DNA of 18,887 nucleotides, from NCBI GenBank assembly GCA_039932095.1, contig JBDTQR010000075.1, positions 1 through 18,887 of the forward strand, written 5' to 3'. Source of the stretch: Stagnihabitans sp039932095. GTDB lineage: Bacteria; Pseudomonadota; Alphaproteobacteria; Rhodobacterales; Rhodobacteraceae. Of the stretch, positions 6,578 through 13,490 are shown one piece after another (positions within the stretch are counted from its first letter, which is position 1; the number at the start of each line of letters is the position of its first letter). Below the pieces are notes generated by a model that was not told the origin of the DNA, searched no databases, and worked only from the letters and a program-made list of their open reading frames with translations. A program made the position numbers and the translations under genes.

Positions 6578-7470
6578 GTCGCAACGACAATCCCGATGAT
6601 CGACAGCGCCAAGAGGCCGATCCCCAGCATCTCTTTGACCGACGGACGCTCGCCAAAGACATACGTCGACACCATCACCGTGAACACAAGTTCGATCTGG
6701 CCAACCGACCGGACATAGGCCGCGTTCTGCAAGGCAAAGGCGACGAACCAGCCAAGCGAGCCCAGCATCCCCGTGACCCCAACCCAGAACGCCGGGCGCC
6801 TGGCGGCGACCACCCGGGTGATCTCACCGGGTTCGCGCCACAACAGATAGGGCAGCAGCATCACGGTCTGCACCGTGGTGACCGCCGCCAGGGCCAGGAT
6901 GGCGCGGAAGAAGGCATCGTCGCTGGCGATCTGCACCGTGGCCGCGCGGTAGCCGATCGATGAGGCGCCAAACAACCCGCCCGCCACCAACCCCAACAAC
7001 GTGGCGCGGTTGAAGAAGCCGCCCTTGATCCAGCCACCTTCGGGCCGCGACAGGATCAGCACACCGACCAGACCGACCAGAATGGCGATCATGCCGCTGT
7101 TGCTGACCTTTTCGCCAAGGATGACTGCGGAAAACACCGCCACCTGCAATACCTCGGTCTTGGTGAAGGCGATGCCGACGGCAAAGGAGCGCTGCGAAAA
7201 CAGCGCGATGGTGCAGAAGGTGGCGACGATCTGCGCCACACCCCCGGCAACGACCGCCAGCCAGAACAGCCCCGACAGGGGCGGCAGACTGTAGCCGCGC
7301 ACGCCCATCAGCACGATCACCCCGGCAAGCGCCAGTGGTGCGGCAAAGACAAACCGGGATGCGGTGGCCGCCGCTGTCGACAGGCCCAGCCCGCGCAACC
7401 GCTTTTGCAGCGAAAACCGCACGGTCTGCATGGCAGCGGCGGCGATAGTGACAATGACCCAAAGTTCCAT
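6574..7470 (-). CDS. EamA/DMT-family transporter
   Basis: A 298-residue integral membrane protein with about ten hydrophobic segments in two EamA repeats. The repeats end in similar motifs: GEKVSNSGMIAILVGLVGV in the first half and GERPSVKEMLGIGLLALS in the second. This is the drug/metabolite transporter superfamily; substrate cannot be inferred. The start at ATG 7470 gives an N-terminus MELWVIVTIAAAAMQ that enters the first membrane segment directly. The Shine-Dalgarno is weak. It lies 40 bases downstream of the desaturase on the same strand and may be cotranscribed with it. Confidence 0.82.
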   Translation of the reverse strand: MELWVIVTIAAAAMQTVRFSLQKRLRGLGLSTAAATASRFVFAAPLALAGVIVLMGVRGYSLPPLSGLFWLAVVAGGVAQIVATFCTIALFSQRSFAVGIAFTKTEVLQVAVFSAVILGEKVSNSGMIAILVGLVGVLILSRPEGGWIKGGFFNRATLLGLVAGGLFGASSIGYRAATVQIASDDAFFRAILALAAVTTVQTVMLLPYLLWREPGEITRVVAARRPAFWVGVTGMLGSLGWFVAFALQNAAYVRSVGQIELVFTVMVSTYVFGERPSVKEMLGIGLLALSIIGIVVAT

Positions 7471-7510
7471 GCGCCCAGATGCCGCAAAAGCCGAGGCAAA
7501 GTCCAGCCGG

Positions 7511-8434
7511 TCAGTTCTCGGGCTCGATCGGGGTCTTCTTGACGGGCCAGGCCGGATGCGCCACCGGCTCCTTTGCGGTCATCCAGTAGCGCCGGAAGAT
7601 CTCGGCATAGTTCTTGTAGACATAGCCCTCATTCCGCCGCAGGAAATGCGCCTTGCGCGCCGCATAGAGCCCGGGCAGCCGGTACCACGGCACTGATGGA
7701 TGCATATGATGGACGACATGGAAATTGTTGTTCAGAAACAGCAACGCAAGCGGCCCGCGATCCTCGACCACGACAGTCCGCGCCCGTCCCAGATCATGGG
7801 CACGGTGTTCCAGAAATGTCCGGATCCTTAGGACCGAGAGTGCCAGATAAACCGCCACGAAATAGGCCCATAGCGGCATCATCGCGACAAAGGTCAGCCA
7901 GCACACCACCACAGCCAGACTGCCGATATGCATCAGCCAGGCGTTCCTGACCTGGATATCGCCCTGTTGTATCCGTTGCATGTCATGTGCGATGAATTGC
8001 ACGGTTCCGAGGGCCGGACCAAACAGCATCCGCCCGGCCAGGGTATTGTTCCACTCCAGCAGTTTGCGGAAGAACTTCGGCAACCGCGCCCACACCACCG
8101 GGTCGCAGTAATAGGATTCCGGGTCGTCATACGGGTCGGTCAGCGCCGGGTCGTAGTGATGCTGCAGATGGCTGTCGCGAAACCGCCGGAAGGGGATGAA
8201 AAAGCCAAGCGCCGGATAGACCAGCGCCTCGTTCCACCGCCGGTTCTGAAACGGGTGGCCGTGCAGCACCTCGTGTTGCAAGGACGAGAATTGTGTGATG
8301 GCCAAAGTGGTCAGGGTCAGCGACAACAGAACCGAATGGGGCCAGATAGTGGTTCCTGCGGCCCAGATCAGATAGGTCGCCGCCAACAACACCAGCGTTG
8401 GCCATTCCATCGTCCGCGTGGTCCCAATTTCCAT
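7511..8434 (-). CDS. Membrane fatty acid desaturase family protein
   Basis: A 307-residue membrane protein with the three histidine boxes of the di-iron desaturase/hydroxylase family: HEVLHGH (54-60), HLQHH (89-93) and HVVHH (239-243). Hydrophobic segments lie between them at about 13-50 and 170-205. It should use O2 and an electron donor to desaturate or hydroxylate a lipid acyl chain or related hydrocarbon; regiochemistry and substrate are not evident. The start ATG 8434 (MEIGTTRTMEW) has AAGGG seven bases upstream. The open frame above 8434 has no signal and would extend into the divergent promoter. It is divergent from an XRE-type regulator 97 bp away, which probably controls it. Confidence 0.88.
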   Translation of the reverse strand: MEIGTTRTMEWPTLVLLAATYLIWAAGTTIWPHSVLLSLTLTTLAITQFSSLQHEVLHGHPFQNRRWNEALVYPALGFFIPFRRFRDSHLQHHYDPALTDPYDDPESYYCDPVVWARLPKFFRKLLEWNNTLAGRMLFGPALGTVQFIAHDMQRIQQGDIQVRNAWLMHIGSLAVVVCWLTFVAMMPLWAYFVAVYLALSVLRIRTFLEHRAHDLGRARTVVVEDRGPLALLFLNNNFHVVHHMHPSVPWYRLPGLYAARKAHFLRRNEGYVYKNYAEIFRRYWMTAKEPVAHPAWPVKKTPIEPEN

Positions 8435-8534
8435 ATGTTTGCCCTTTTCCAACAATTTACCACTTGCGCTGCTGATGCAGAATTCCGAAACTACGCACCA
8501 AACCGTCACCATTGTTTTGGAAAGTCACCATATG
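8432..8534. promoter_or_regulatory. Divergent promoter/operator region of desaturase and XRE regulator
   Basis: The 97-bp gap is bounded by imperfect inverted arms. The left arm contains CATATG (8432-8437) and TTTTCCAACAAT (8445-8456). The right arm contains ATTGTTTTGGAAA (8511-8523) and CATATG (8529-8534). The arms include both start codons and both Shine-Dalgarno-like purine runs, so part of the symmetry is expected from two translation starts facing apart. The shared TTTCCAA/CAAT core is a plausible operator pair for the regulator. Confidence 0.35.
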
Positions 8535-9389
8535 AGTGATCCAATCGACAAACGCGACCGCGCCGATATCTTTCGGTCGCGCCTGGCCGAAGCTCTGGCC
8601 TGGCAGGGGCAAAGCCAAAGCGGCCTGGCGCGTGCCGTTGGTGTCGATCGCTCGACCATTTCGGCCCTGCTTGCCCCGGGAACCCGGCTACCCGGCGCCC
8701 AGATCGCCGCCGACTGCGCGCAGGCGCTGAAAGTGTCGACCGATTGGCTGTTGGGGCTGACCAATCGCCCTGCCCCGCCGGATGACCTTGTCGCTTCGGC
8801 GGTGCAGTCGATCCCGGCGACGAGGGCGCTGTTTGACGACACCGTCTTTGGCTGGCACAGCGAAGCTGCAGGGCACAAGATCCGTCATGTTCCCGCCACC
8901 TTGCCCGATATCTTGAAGACCCAGGCGGTGGTCTTGTGGGAATACCGCGAGGCCCTCGGCCTGCACGCCCCGCAGGCCTTCCAAAGCTTCGAGGCGCAGT
9001 TGGCCTTGTTGCGCGACGTCCAGTCCGACTTTGAAATCGCCATGCCGCTCGACGTAATCCTGAGCTTTGCGACGGCGACCGGCTATTGGGAGGGTATCCC
9101 GGTTGCAGTCCGACTGGCCCAGCTCGACCGGCTGATCGCGCTGTGTGACGAGTTGTACCCGGCCCTGCGGCTCTATCTGTTCGACGCGCATCGGGTGTTT
9201 TCCGCCCCGATCACGGTATTTGGCCCGCAGCTGGCGGTGATCTATCTCGGCCGCTGCTATGTCGCCTTCCGCGACAAGGTCAAGGTCGCCGAAGTGTCGC
9301 AACACTTTGATTGGCTGGTCCGCCATGCCACGCTCAGCGCCCGCGACGCTGCCAGCCATTTCCGCGAGCTGCGCGAGTTGGTCCGCTAG
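8532..9389 (+). CDS. XRE-family helix-turn-helix transcriptional regulator
   Basis: A 285-residue protein. The N-terminal HTH (about 14-76) reads FRSRLAEALAWQGQSQSGLA, then RAVGVDRSTISALLAPGTRL and ALKVSTDWLLGL, the Cro/CI (XRE) pattern. The remaining 200 residues (PPDDLVASAVQ, ILKTQAVVLWEYREALGL, FDAHRVFSAPITVFGPQLAV) match no family I can name and presumably form a ligand or dimerisation domain. The start ATG 8532 has GGAAAG seven bases upstream and puts the HTH close to the N-terminus; the frame upstream lacks regulator-like sequence. Divergent orientation suggests it controls the desaturase and itself. It ends in a TAG overlapping the stop of the convergent lipocalin gene. Confidence 0.82.
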   Translation: MSDPIDKRDRADIFRSRLAEALAWQGQSQSGLARAVGVDRSTISALLAPGTRLPGAQIAADCAQALKVSTDWLLGLTNRPAPPDDLVASAVQSIPATRALFDDTVFGWHSEAAGHKIRHVPATLPDILKTQAVVLWEYREALGLHAPQAFQSFEAQLALLRDVQSDFEIAMPLDVILSFATATGYWEGIPVAVRLAQLDRLIALCDELYPALRLYLFDAHRVFSAPITVFGPQLAVIYLGRCYVAFRDKVKVAEVSQHFDWLVRHATLSARDAASHFRELRELVR

Positions 9390-9892
9390 AAAACCACCAG
9401 ATCAGCCGGCTTGTAGCTGTTGAATGTCAGGATATCACGGACCGCTTTCAGCCGGTCAGGCGGCAGCCCGGCGGTGCGGTTCAGCACAAAGCCGAACTTG
9501 CCCGAAGGTGTGCCGATCACCAGCGTGCGGTAGTCGGCATCAGCCCACAGCACCCACCAATCCGCCATTCCCTCCACCGAATATCGTCCGGCCTTGCCCG
9601 GCACAAAGCTGCCGGCACCATTTGTTTCACGGCCGGACAGACAAAGCGTCCAGGCAACCTGTCGGGCCTGATCTGAAAAATCGACGGTACCGGGCGCACA
9701 GCCTGCTGCGGCAACAGCAGCGTATGTCGCCACCTGAACCCAGTGGCCCGACAGCTTTGCCGTCTCCAGCACCGCCGAGGAATACATCAATGCGCCGTCG
9801 GTCCGAAACGACTGTTGCGGCGGCGATCCGGCTGGGCGGGCGCAGGCGGCCAGCAGCAGGGCTACGCCCAAGGACTTGATCAATTTAGACAA
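9386..9892 (-). CDS. Lipocalin-family outer-envelope lipoprotein (Blc-like)
   Basis: A 168-residue lipoprotein. The signal peptide ends in the lipobox LLAAC with Cys17. The lipocalin motif GHWVQVATY lies at about 49-57, and the C-terminal strand region WWVLWADADYRTLVIGTPSG then KFGFVLNRT is typical of Blc-type bacterial lipocalins, which bind lipids at the outer membrane. The start appears to be TTG 9892: an in-frame stop lies just upstream, no ATG is available, and AGGG sits seven bases before the TTG. The gene starts inside the preceding lipoprotein gene (13-base overlap, 9880-9892), so translation is probably coupled. The stop overlaps that of the convergent regulator by four bases. Ligand is unknown. 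Confidence 0.8.
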   Translation of the reverse strand: MSKLIKSLGVALLLAACARPAGSPPQQSFRTDGALMYSSAVLETAKLSGHWVQVATYAAVAAAGCAPGTVDFSDQARQVAWTLCLSGRETNGAGSFVPGKAGRYSVEGMADWWVLWADADYRTLVIGTPSGKFGFVLNRTAGLPPDRLKAVRDILTFNSYKPADLVVF

Positions 9893-10422
9893 AGTGTCAC
9901 CCTGCGCCCGTCCGCTTCAAAAATATCGTTGCAGCCGTAAAGGGGTGCATAGGGCGCGCAAGTGCCTGACCGGGCCAGACAAACCCCTTGGCAATCGCCC
10001 TTCTTGTTACAGACCTTCCCGGCGTCGCGGGTCTTTTTCAGGCAGATGAACGTCCCGGTCGTCCCCGCCGCGCCCCACTGCCCACCGGTCTTTTCGCACA
10101 GAACCTGCTCGGCGGATTTCGGGGCCTCAGGTTCGGGTGCCGCCGTGGACTGCGCCACGGTGCTCTGCTCGGCCGTCTGCGCTGCGGCGGTGGTCACGCT
10201 TGTCGGCCGTGGCTTGGGACGTGGGGTCGCACCAGAGGCCGTGGTGACCGGCGGCGCGGATGGCTCCCCCGACACCGACGCCTGCGCCGTGGGGGCCGCG
10301 TCCAGCGTCGTCACCGCGATACCGCCTCCGGCCATGCCGGCAGAATTGGCCACCGTCTCCCCGTTGGGGGCGGTCAGTTGGCAGGCCGCCAACAGGACAA
10401 GGGCGAACAAGGTCCGGCGCAT
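9880..10422 (-). CDS. Cys-rich lipoprotein of unknown function
   Basis: A 180-residue protein with a lipoprotein signal (MRRTLFALVLLAAC, lipidated Cys14). A low-complexity Ala/Thr/Pro/Ser linker follows at about 25-103 (TPRPKPRPTSVTT in the middle). The compact C-terminal domain carries eight cysteines in about 75 residues, enough for four disulfides in the periplasm: LCEKTGGQW, FICLKK, VCNKKGDCQGVC, GTCAPY, YGCND and TLCLN. I do not recognise the domain. The start ATG 10422 has GAGAGGG six bases upstream. It is the middle gene of a same-strand run aldo/keto reductase - this gene - lipocalin, and its stop lies inside the lipocalin start. Confidence 0.75.
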   Translation of the reverse strand: MRRTLFALVLLAACQLTAPNGETVANSAGMAGGGIAVTTLDAAPTAQASVSGEPSAPPVTTASGATPRPKPRPTSVTTAAAQTAEQSTVAQSTAAPEPEAPKSAEQVLCEKTGGQWGAAGTTGTFICLKKTRDAGKVCNKKGDCQGVCLARSGTCAPYAPLYGCNDIFEADGRRVTLCLN

Positions 10423-10487
10423 TCAGGCCCTCTCATCAGGTTGGCGCATCAGGGCCCCAAGCGGCACCTGCATGCAAGGCTCGGGCG

Positions 10488-11531
10488 TCAATAAGGTTGC
10501 GGATGGCTGCGGTGAGCGGCGTCGATGTCACTGATGACCTGAGGTGAAAGGGCCAGATCGGCGCCACCAAGGTTGGTTGTCAACTGCTCAAGACTGGTTG
10601 CGCCGATGATCGGAATGTTCTGGAACGGCCGCTGCTGACAGAAGGCCAACGCCATCTGGCAGGGGTCAAGCCCATGACGGGCGGCAATGCCCAGATAGGC
10701 GGCGACTGCGGGAAAGACCTGCGAAGTGATCCGGTTGGTCAGGGTCGGGTTCAACGCGCGGCGGGTGCCCTCCGGCGTCACATCGCCGGCATATTTGCCG
10801 GACAAGAGCCCGCAGGCCAGCGGCGAAAAGCCCATGAGCGGCATGTCCTCGCGCACCGACATCTCGGCCCAGTCCGTGTCGAACTGGCGGCACAGCAGCG
10901 AATACTCGTTCTGCACGGTGGCCATCCGCGGCAGGTCATGCGCGTCCGCCAAGGCAAGCCACCGCGACGCGCCCCATACCGTTTCATTGGAAAGTGCTAC
11001 ATGGCCTATCTTGCCCTCGGCGATCAATTGGGCGGAAACCTGCAAGATCTCAACCATATGCGCCTCGACCTGCATCTTCTCGGCACCGCGTGGGTCATAG
11101 GTCCAGATATTGCGAAAGTGATAGCTCCCACGGTTCGGCCAATGCAGTTGATAAAGGTCGATATGGTCGGTCCGCAGACGTTTGAGCGAGGCTTCGACCG
11201 CCTGCCGCAATATCACTCCGCTCAAAGGCACACCGCCGCGCATCGCCGGTTGGCCCGCCCCGCAGACCTTGGAAGCCAGCACCAGCCGGCTGCGTCCACC
11301 GCGTGAGGCAAGCCACGATCCGATGATTTCCTCGGTCCGCCCGACGGTTTCGGCCCTGACGGGGTTGACCGGATACATTTCCGCAGTGTCCCAGAAATTC
11401 ACCCCGGCGTCCAATGCCATGTCCGCCTGGGCATGACCCTCGGCTTCGGTGTTCTGGCTGCCCCATGTCATCGTGCCAAGGCACAGGGCCGACACCGACA
11501 GACCGGTCTGGCCCAATCTCACCTGTCGCAT
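10488..11531 (-). CDS. Aldo/keto reductase (Tas-like)
   Basis: A 347-residue NADPH-dependent oxidoreductase of the aldo/keto reductase family. The catalytic tetrad is visible: Asp48 and Tyr53 in FWDTAEMYP, Lys88 in LASKVCG and His130 in YQLHWPNRG. The N-terminus MRQVRLGQTGLSVSALCLGT and the insertion MYPVNPVRAETVGRTEEIIG match the Tas subgroup. Its C-terminus carries the usual cofactor segment IPIIGATSLEQLTTNL. The ATG at 11531 has a strong GGAGGA (11536-11541), so the open frame to 11612 is dismissed. Substrate is not known. It is divergent from imuA and lies 65 bases upstream of the Cys-rich lipoprotein gene on the same strand. Confidence 0.9.
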   Translation of the reverse strand: MRQVRLGQTGLSVSALCLGTMTWGSQNTEAEGHAQADMALDAGVNFWDTAEMYPVNPVRAETVGRTEEIIGSWLASRGGRSRLVLASKVCGAGQPAMRGGVPLSGVILRQAVEASLKRLRTDHIDLYQLHWPNRGSYHFRNIWTYDPRGAEKMQVEAHMVEILQVSAQLIAEGKIGHVALSNETVWGASRWLALADAHDLPRMATVQNEYSLLCRQFDTDWAEMSVREDMPLMGFSPLACGLLSGKYAGDVTPEGTRRALNPTLTNRITSQVFPAVAAYLGIAARHGLDPCQMALAFCQQRPFQNIPIIGATSLEQLTTNLGGADLALSPQVISDIDAAHRSHPQPY

Positions 11532-11535
11532 GGCG

Positions 11536-11541
11536 TCCTCC
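11536..11541 (-). promoter_or_regulatory. Strong ribosome binding site of the aldo/keto reductase
   Basis: GGAGGA on the - strand, four bases before ATG 11531. It fixes the start against the longer open frame beginning at 11612. Confidence 0.65.
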
Positions 11542-11602
11542 GTTCTGGCGCTGTTTTGGTCAACCGTAAGGCGCGCGGCCAAGGATGGAAAGACCTGATG
11601 GC

Positions 11603-11631
11603 TTGAGAACATTAAAAGAACATCGTAGGTT
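11603..11631 (+). promoter_or_regulatory. imuA promoter with LexA box
   Basis: GAAC-N7-GAAC at 11607-11621 is the alphaproteobacterial LexA site (GTTC-N7-GTTC on the other strand). A possible sigma-70 promoter, TTGAGA (11603-11608) with 17 bases to TAGGTT (11626-11631), surrounds it, so LexA would block RNA polymerase. The gene behind it is imuA, a typical SOS target. Confidence 0.7.
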
Positions 11632-11636
11632 GGGTC

Positions 11637-12296
11637 ATGGCGCTACCCATTCAACACGACTCATCCGGGCGCAAGCCCTTGCCAGAACAGCCGCTGCCGG
11701 GCGGGTTGGGGCTGACGCTGCTGCGTGGCCGGGTGCATGAGATCTGCGGCCCGGCCCGGGTGACGCTGGCGGCGCTGATCCTGGGCGCCAGCAGCGGGCC
11801 GGTGATCTGGGTCAGCCCGGGCTGGCTGACCGAGCGGGTCTATCCGCCGGGCCTGCGCGACCTTGCCGATCCGGGGCGGATCATCTTTGCCCGCGCCCGC
11901 CGTCCCGAAGATGTGCTGTGGGCGGTGGAAGAGGCGTTGCGCTCCGGTGCCGCCCCCATCGTGCTGGCCGATCTGCCCGCCCCGCCGGCGCTGACCCCGG
12001 TACGGCGGCTGCATCTGGCCTGCGAGGCCGGGGCCGAGGCTGCGCGCAACCGGGGACGCACACCGCCGCTGGGCCTGTTGCTGACGCCGGAAGACGGTGG
12101 CGCGCAGGGGGTGGAAAGCCGCTGGCAGATGCAGGCCGCGCCCAGCGGATCGACCCTCCTGGAAAGCCACAGCGCCTGGACCCTGCGCCGCCTGCGCGCC
12201 CGGATGACCCCGCCCGCCGAATGGCGGCTGATCAGCGACCCGGCCGGTGGCATCAGTGCCGCCGCCCCGGTGACCGGCCCGGTCACCGGATCGTGA
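11637..12296 (+). CDS. imuA: ImuA-like SOS mutagenesis protein
   Basis: A 219-residue protein related to ImuA, the RecA-like accessory factor of the ImuA-ImuB-DnaE2 mutasome. The visible core is GRVHEICGPARVTLAALILG (31-50), where the Walker A loop is degenerate (GPARVT). GPVIWVSPGWLTERVYPPGL, the helix VLWAVEEALRS, VRRLHLACEAG and a C-terminal SRWQMQAAPSG region follow. A LexA box lies 16 bases upstream. No imuB or dnaE2 follows; the next gene is yceI. The Shine-Dalgarno is weak, and the predicted transcription start falls at the ATG. The C-terminus ends in a PVTGPVTGS repeat encoded by a palindrome. The family call rests on motif pattern plus the LexA site. Confidence 0.78.
   Translation: MALPIQHDSSGRKPLPEQPLPGGLGLTLLRGRVHEICGPARVTLAALILGASSGPVIWVSPGWLTERVYPPGLRDLADPGRIIFARARRPEDVLWAVEEALRSGAAPIVLADLPAPPALTPVRRLHLACEAGAEAARNRGRTPPLGLLLTPEDGGAQGVESRWQMQAAPSGSTLLESHSAWTLRRLRARMTPPAEWRLISDPAGGISAAAPVTGPVTGS
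12267..12289. repeat. Nested palindrome at the 3' end of imuA
   Basis: CCGGTGACCGG (12267-12277), one C, then CCGGTCACCGG (12279-12289). The two arms are reverse complements of each other, and each arm is itself a near-palindrome, so the DNA can form one long or two short hairpins. It encodes the PVTG repeat. No T run follows, so it is not a standard terminator. Confidence 0.55.
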
Positions 12297-12343
12297 CGCG
12301 ACGCGCCCAACCGCCATGCTAGATCTGGGCGAAAGGACACCGC

Positions 12344-12910
12344 ATGAAACCCTTGGCCGCCCTTGTCGCCCTCGTTCTGTCCGTGTCCCTGGCCGAGGCC
12401 AAAACCCAAGCCTATGTCCTGCAACCCGCCGCCTCCACCGTCGGCTTTGAAACCGATTTCGGGCCAGACAAGATCACCGGCCGGATGCCGGTCAGCCAGG
12501 CCGATCTGAACCTCGATTTCCAGACCGTCGCCAATTCCACCGTCGCCGTCACGCTGGACGTAACCGGAGCCGAAGCCAGCTTTCCCTTTGCAGCACAGGC
12601 AATGAAAGGCCCCAAGGTACTGGATTCGCGCGAATTCCCGACGATCGGCTTTCAAAGCACCGCAGTGAAGGCTGAGGGCGACGGCGCGCAGGTCAAGGGC
12701 AACATCACCATTCGCGGCGTGACCCGGCCTGCCATCCTGCATGCCGTGATCTACCGTCAGCAGGGCACCGTGGCAGGCGATCTCAGCCTCTTGACCATCC
12801 GCCTGACCGGCGCGGTGCAGCGCAGCGACTTTGGGGCGACCGGGTGGAATGACATGGTCGGCGATGAAGTCCGGCTGGACATCCTGGCACGCATCGAGCG
12901 GGTAAAATAG
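12344..12910 (+). CDS. YceI family periplasmic lipid-binding protein
   Basis: A 188-residue exported protein with a signal peptide (MKPLAALVALVLSVSLAEA). The YceI lipocalin-like fold follows: YVLQPAASTVGFETDF, then ASFPFAAQAMKG, VLDSREFPTIGFQST, VKGNITIRGVTRPA and FGATGWNDMVGDEVRLDI. YceI proteins bind long isoprenoid or amphiphilic ligands in the periplasm. The start has AGGA upstream of ATG 12344. It is followed after three bases by a cytochrome b561 gene; YceI and b561 (YceJ in E. coli) are frequent partners, which suggests quinone-linked redox chemistry. Ligand is inferred from the family only. Confidence 0.9.
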   Translation: MKPLAALVALVLSVSLAEAKTQAYVLQPAASTVGFETDFGPDKITGRMPVSQADLNLDFQTVANSTVAVTLDVTGAEASFPFAAQAMKGPKVLDSREFPTIGFQSTAVKAEGDGAQVKGNITIRGVTRPAILHAVIYRQQGTVAGDLSLLTIRLTGAVQRSDFGATGWNDMVGDEVRLDILARIERVK

Positions 12911-12913
12911 CCG

Positions 12914-13456
12914 GTGGCGTGGCGCAATGATCCGCAGCATTTCGGGCTGGTCAGCCGGGTGATTCACTGGGCGATGGCAATACTGGTGCTGGCGATGCTG
13001 GTGCTGGGCACCAAGCTGTCCACCATGCAGCCGGGTCTGGCGAACCTGTGGCTCTACGGGCTGCACAAGACCGGCGGCATCATTGCCCTGACCCTCATCC
13101 TCCTCCGCCTGATCTGGCACCGGATCTCGCCGCCCCCGGCCCCACTCGGCCCGCCCAACGCCTGGCCCAACCGGGCGGCACGGCTGGCCCATGCCGCGAT
13201 CTATGTCTTGCTGCTGGCCATCCCGCTGTCAGGCTGGATCGCCAGTTCCGCCACCGGCATCGACGTGATGTTCGCCGACCGCTGGGTGATCCCGCCGATT
13301 GCCCCGGTGTCGGAGCGTTGGGAATACTGGGGGTTTTTCGTCCACAAGGTCCTGACCAAACTCTTGATGCTCACCCTGACCCTGCATGTTCTGGGCGCGC
13401 TCAAACGGGTCCGGGACCACGACGGCACCATGCGACGGATGACGCTTGGGCGTTGA
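12914..13456 (+). CDS. Cytochrome b561 family membrane protein
   Basis: A 180-residue protein with four membrane segments (about 12-35, 50-70, 91-112 and 142-163). Conserved-type histidines include His18 (VIHW), His51 (LHKTGG), His93 (LAHAAIY), His144 (FVHKV) and His158 (LHVLGALKR); a subset should ligate two b hemes. Bacterial cytochrome b561 oxidises ubiquinol and passes electrons on. The start is GTG 12914, three bases after the yceI stop, with little Shine-Dalgarno, so it is probably coupled to yceI. Role as the redox partner of YceI is known for the E. coli pair by context and inferred here. Confidence 0.88.
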   Translation: MAWRNDPQHFGLVSRVIHWAMAILVLAMLVLGTKLSTMQPGLANLWLYGLHKTGGIIALTLILLRLIWHRISPPPAPLGPPNAWPNRAARLAHAAIYVLLLAIPLSGWIASSATGIDVMFADRWVIPPIAPVSERWEYWGFFVHKVLTKLLMLTLTLHVLGALKRVRDHDGTMRRMTLGR

Positions 13457-13490
13457 CTGTTGCCGGGCAAGGTGATGAGCATGCACGACA

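Noticed and set aside
11840..13192. Reverse open frame of 450 codons over imuA, yceI and b561
   Set aside because: It crosses three + strand genes with recognisable families and has no motif of its own.
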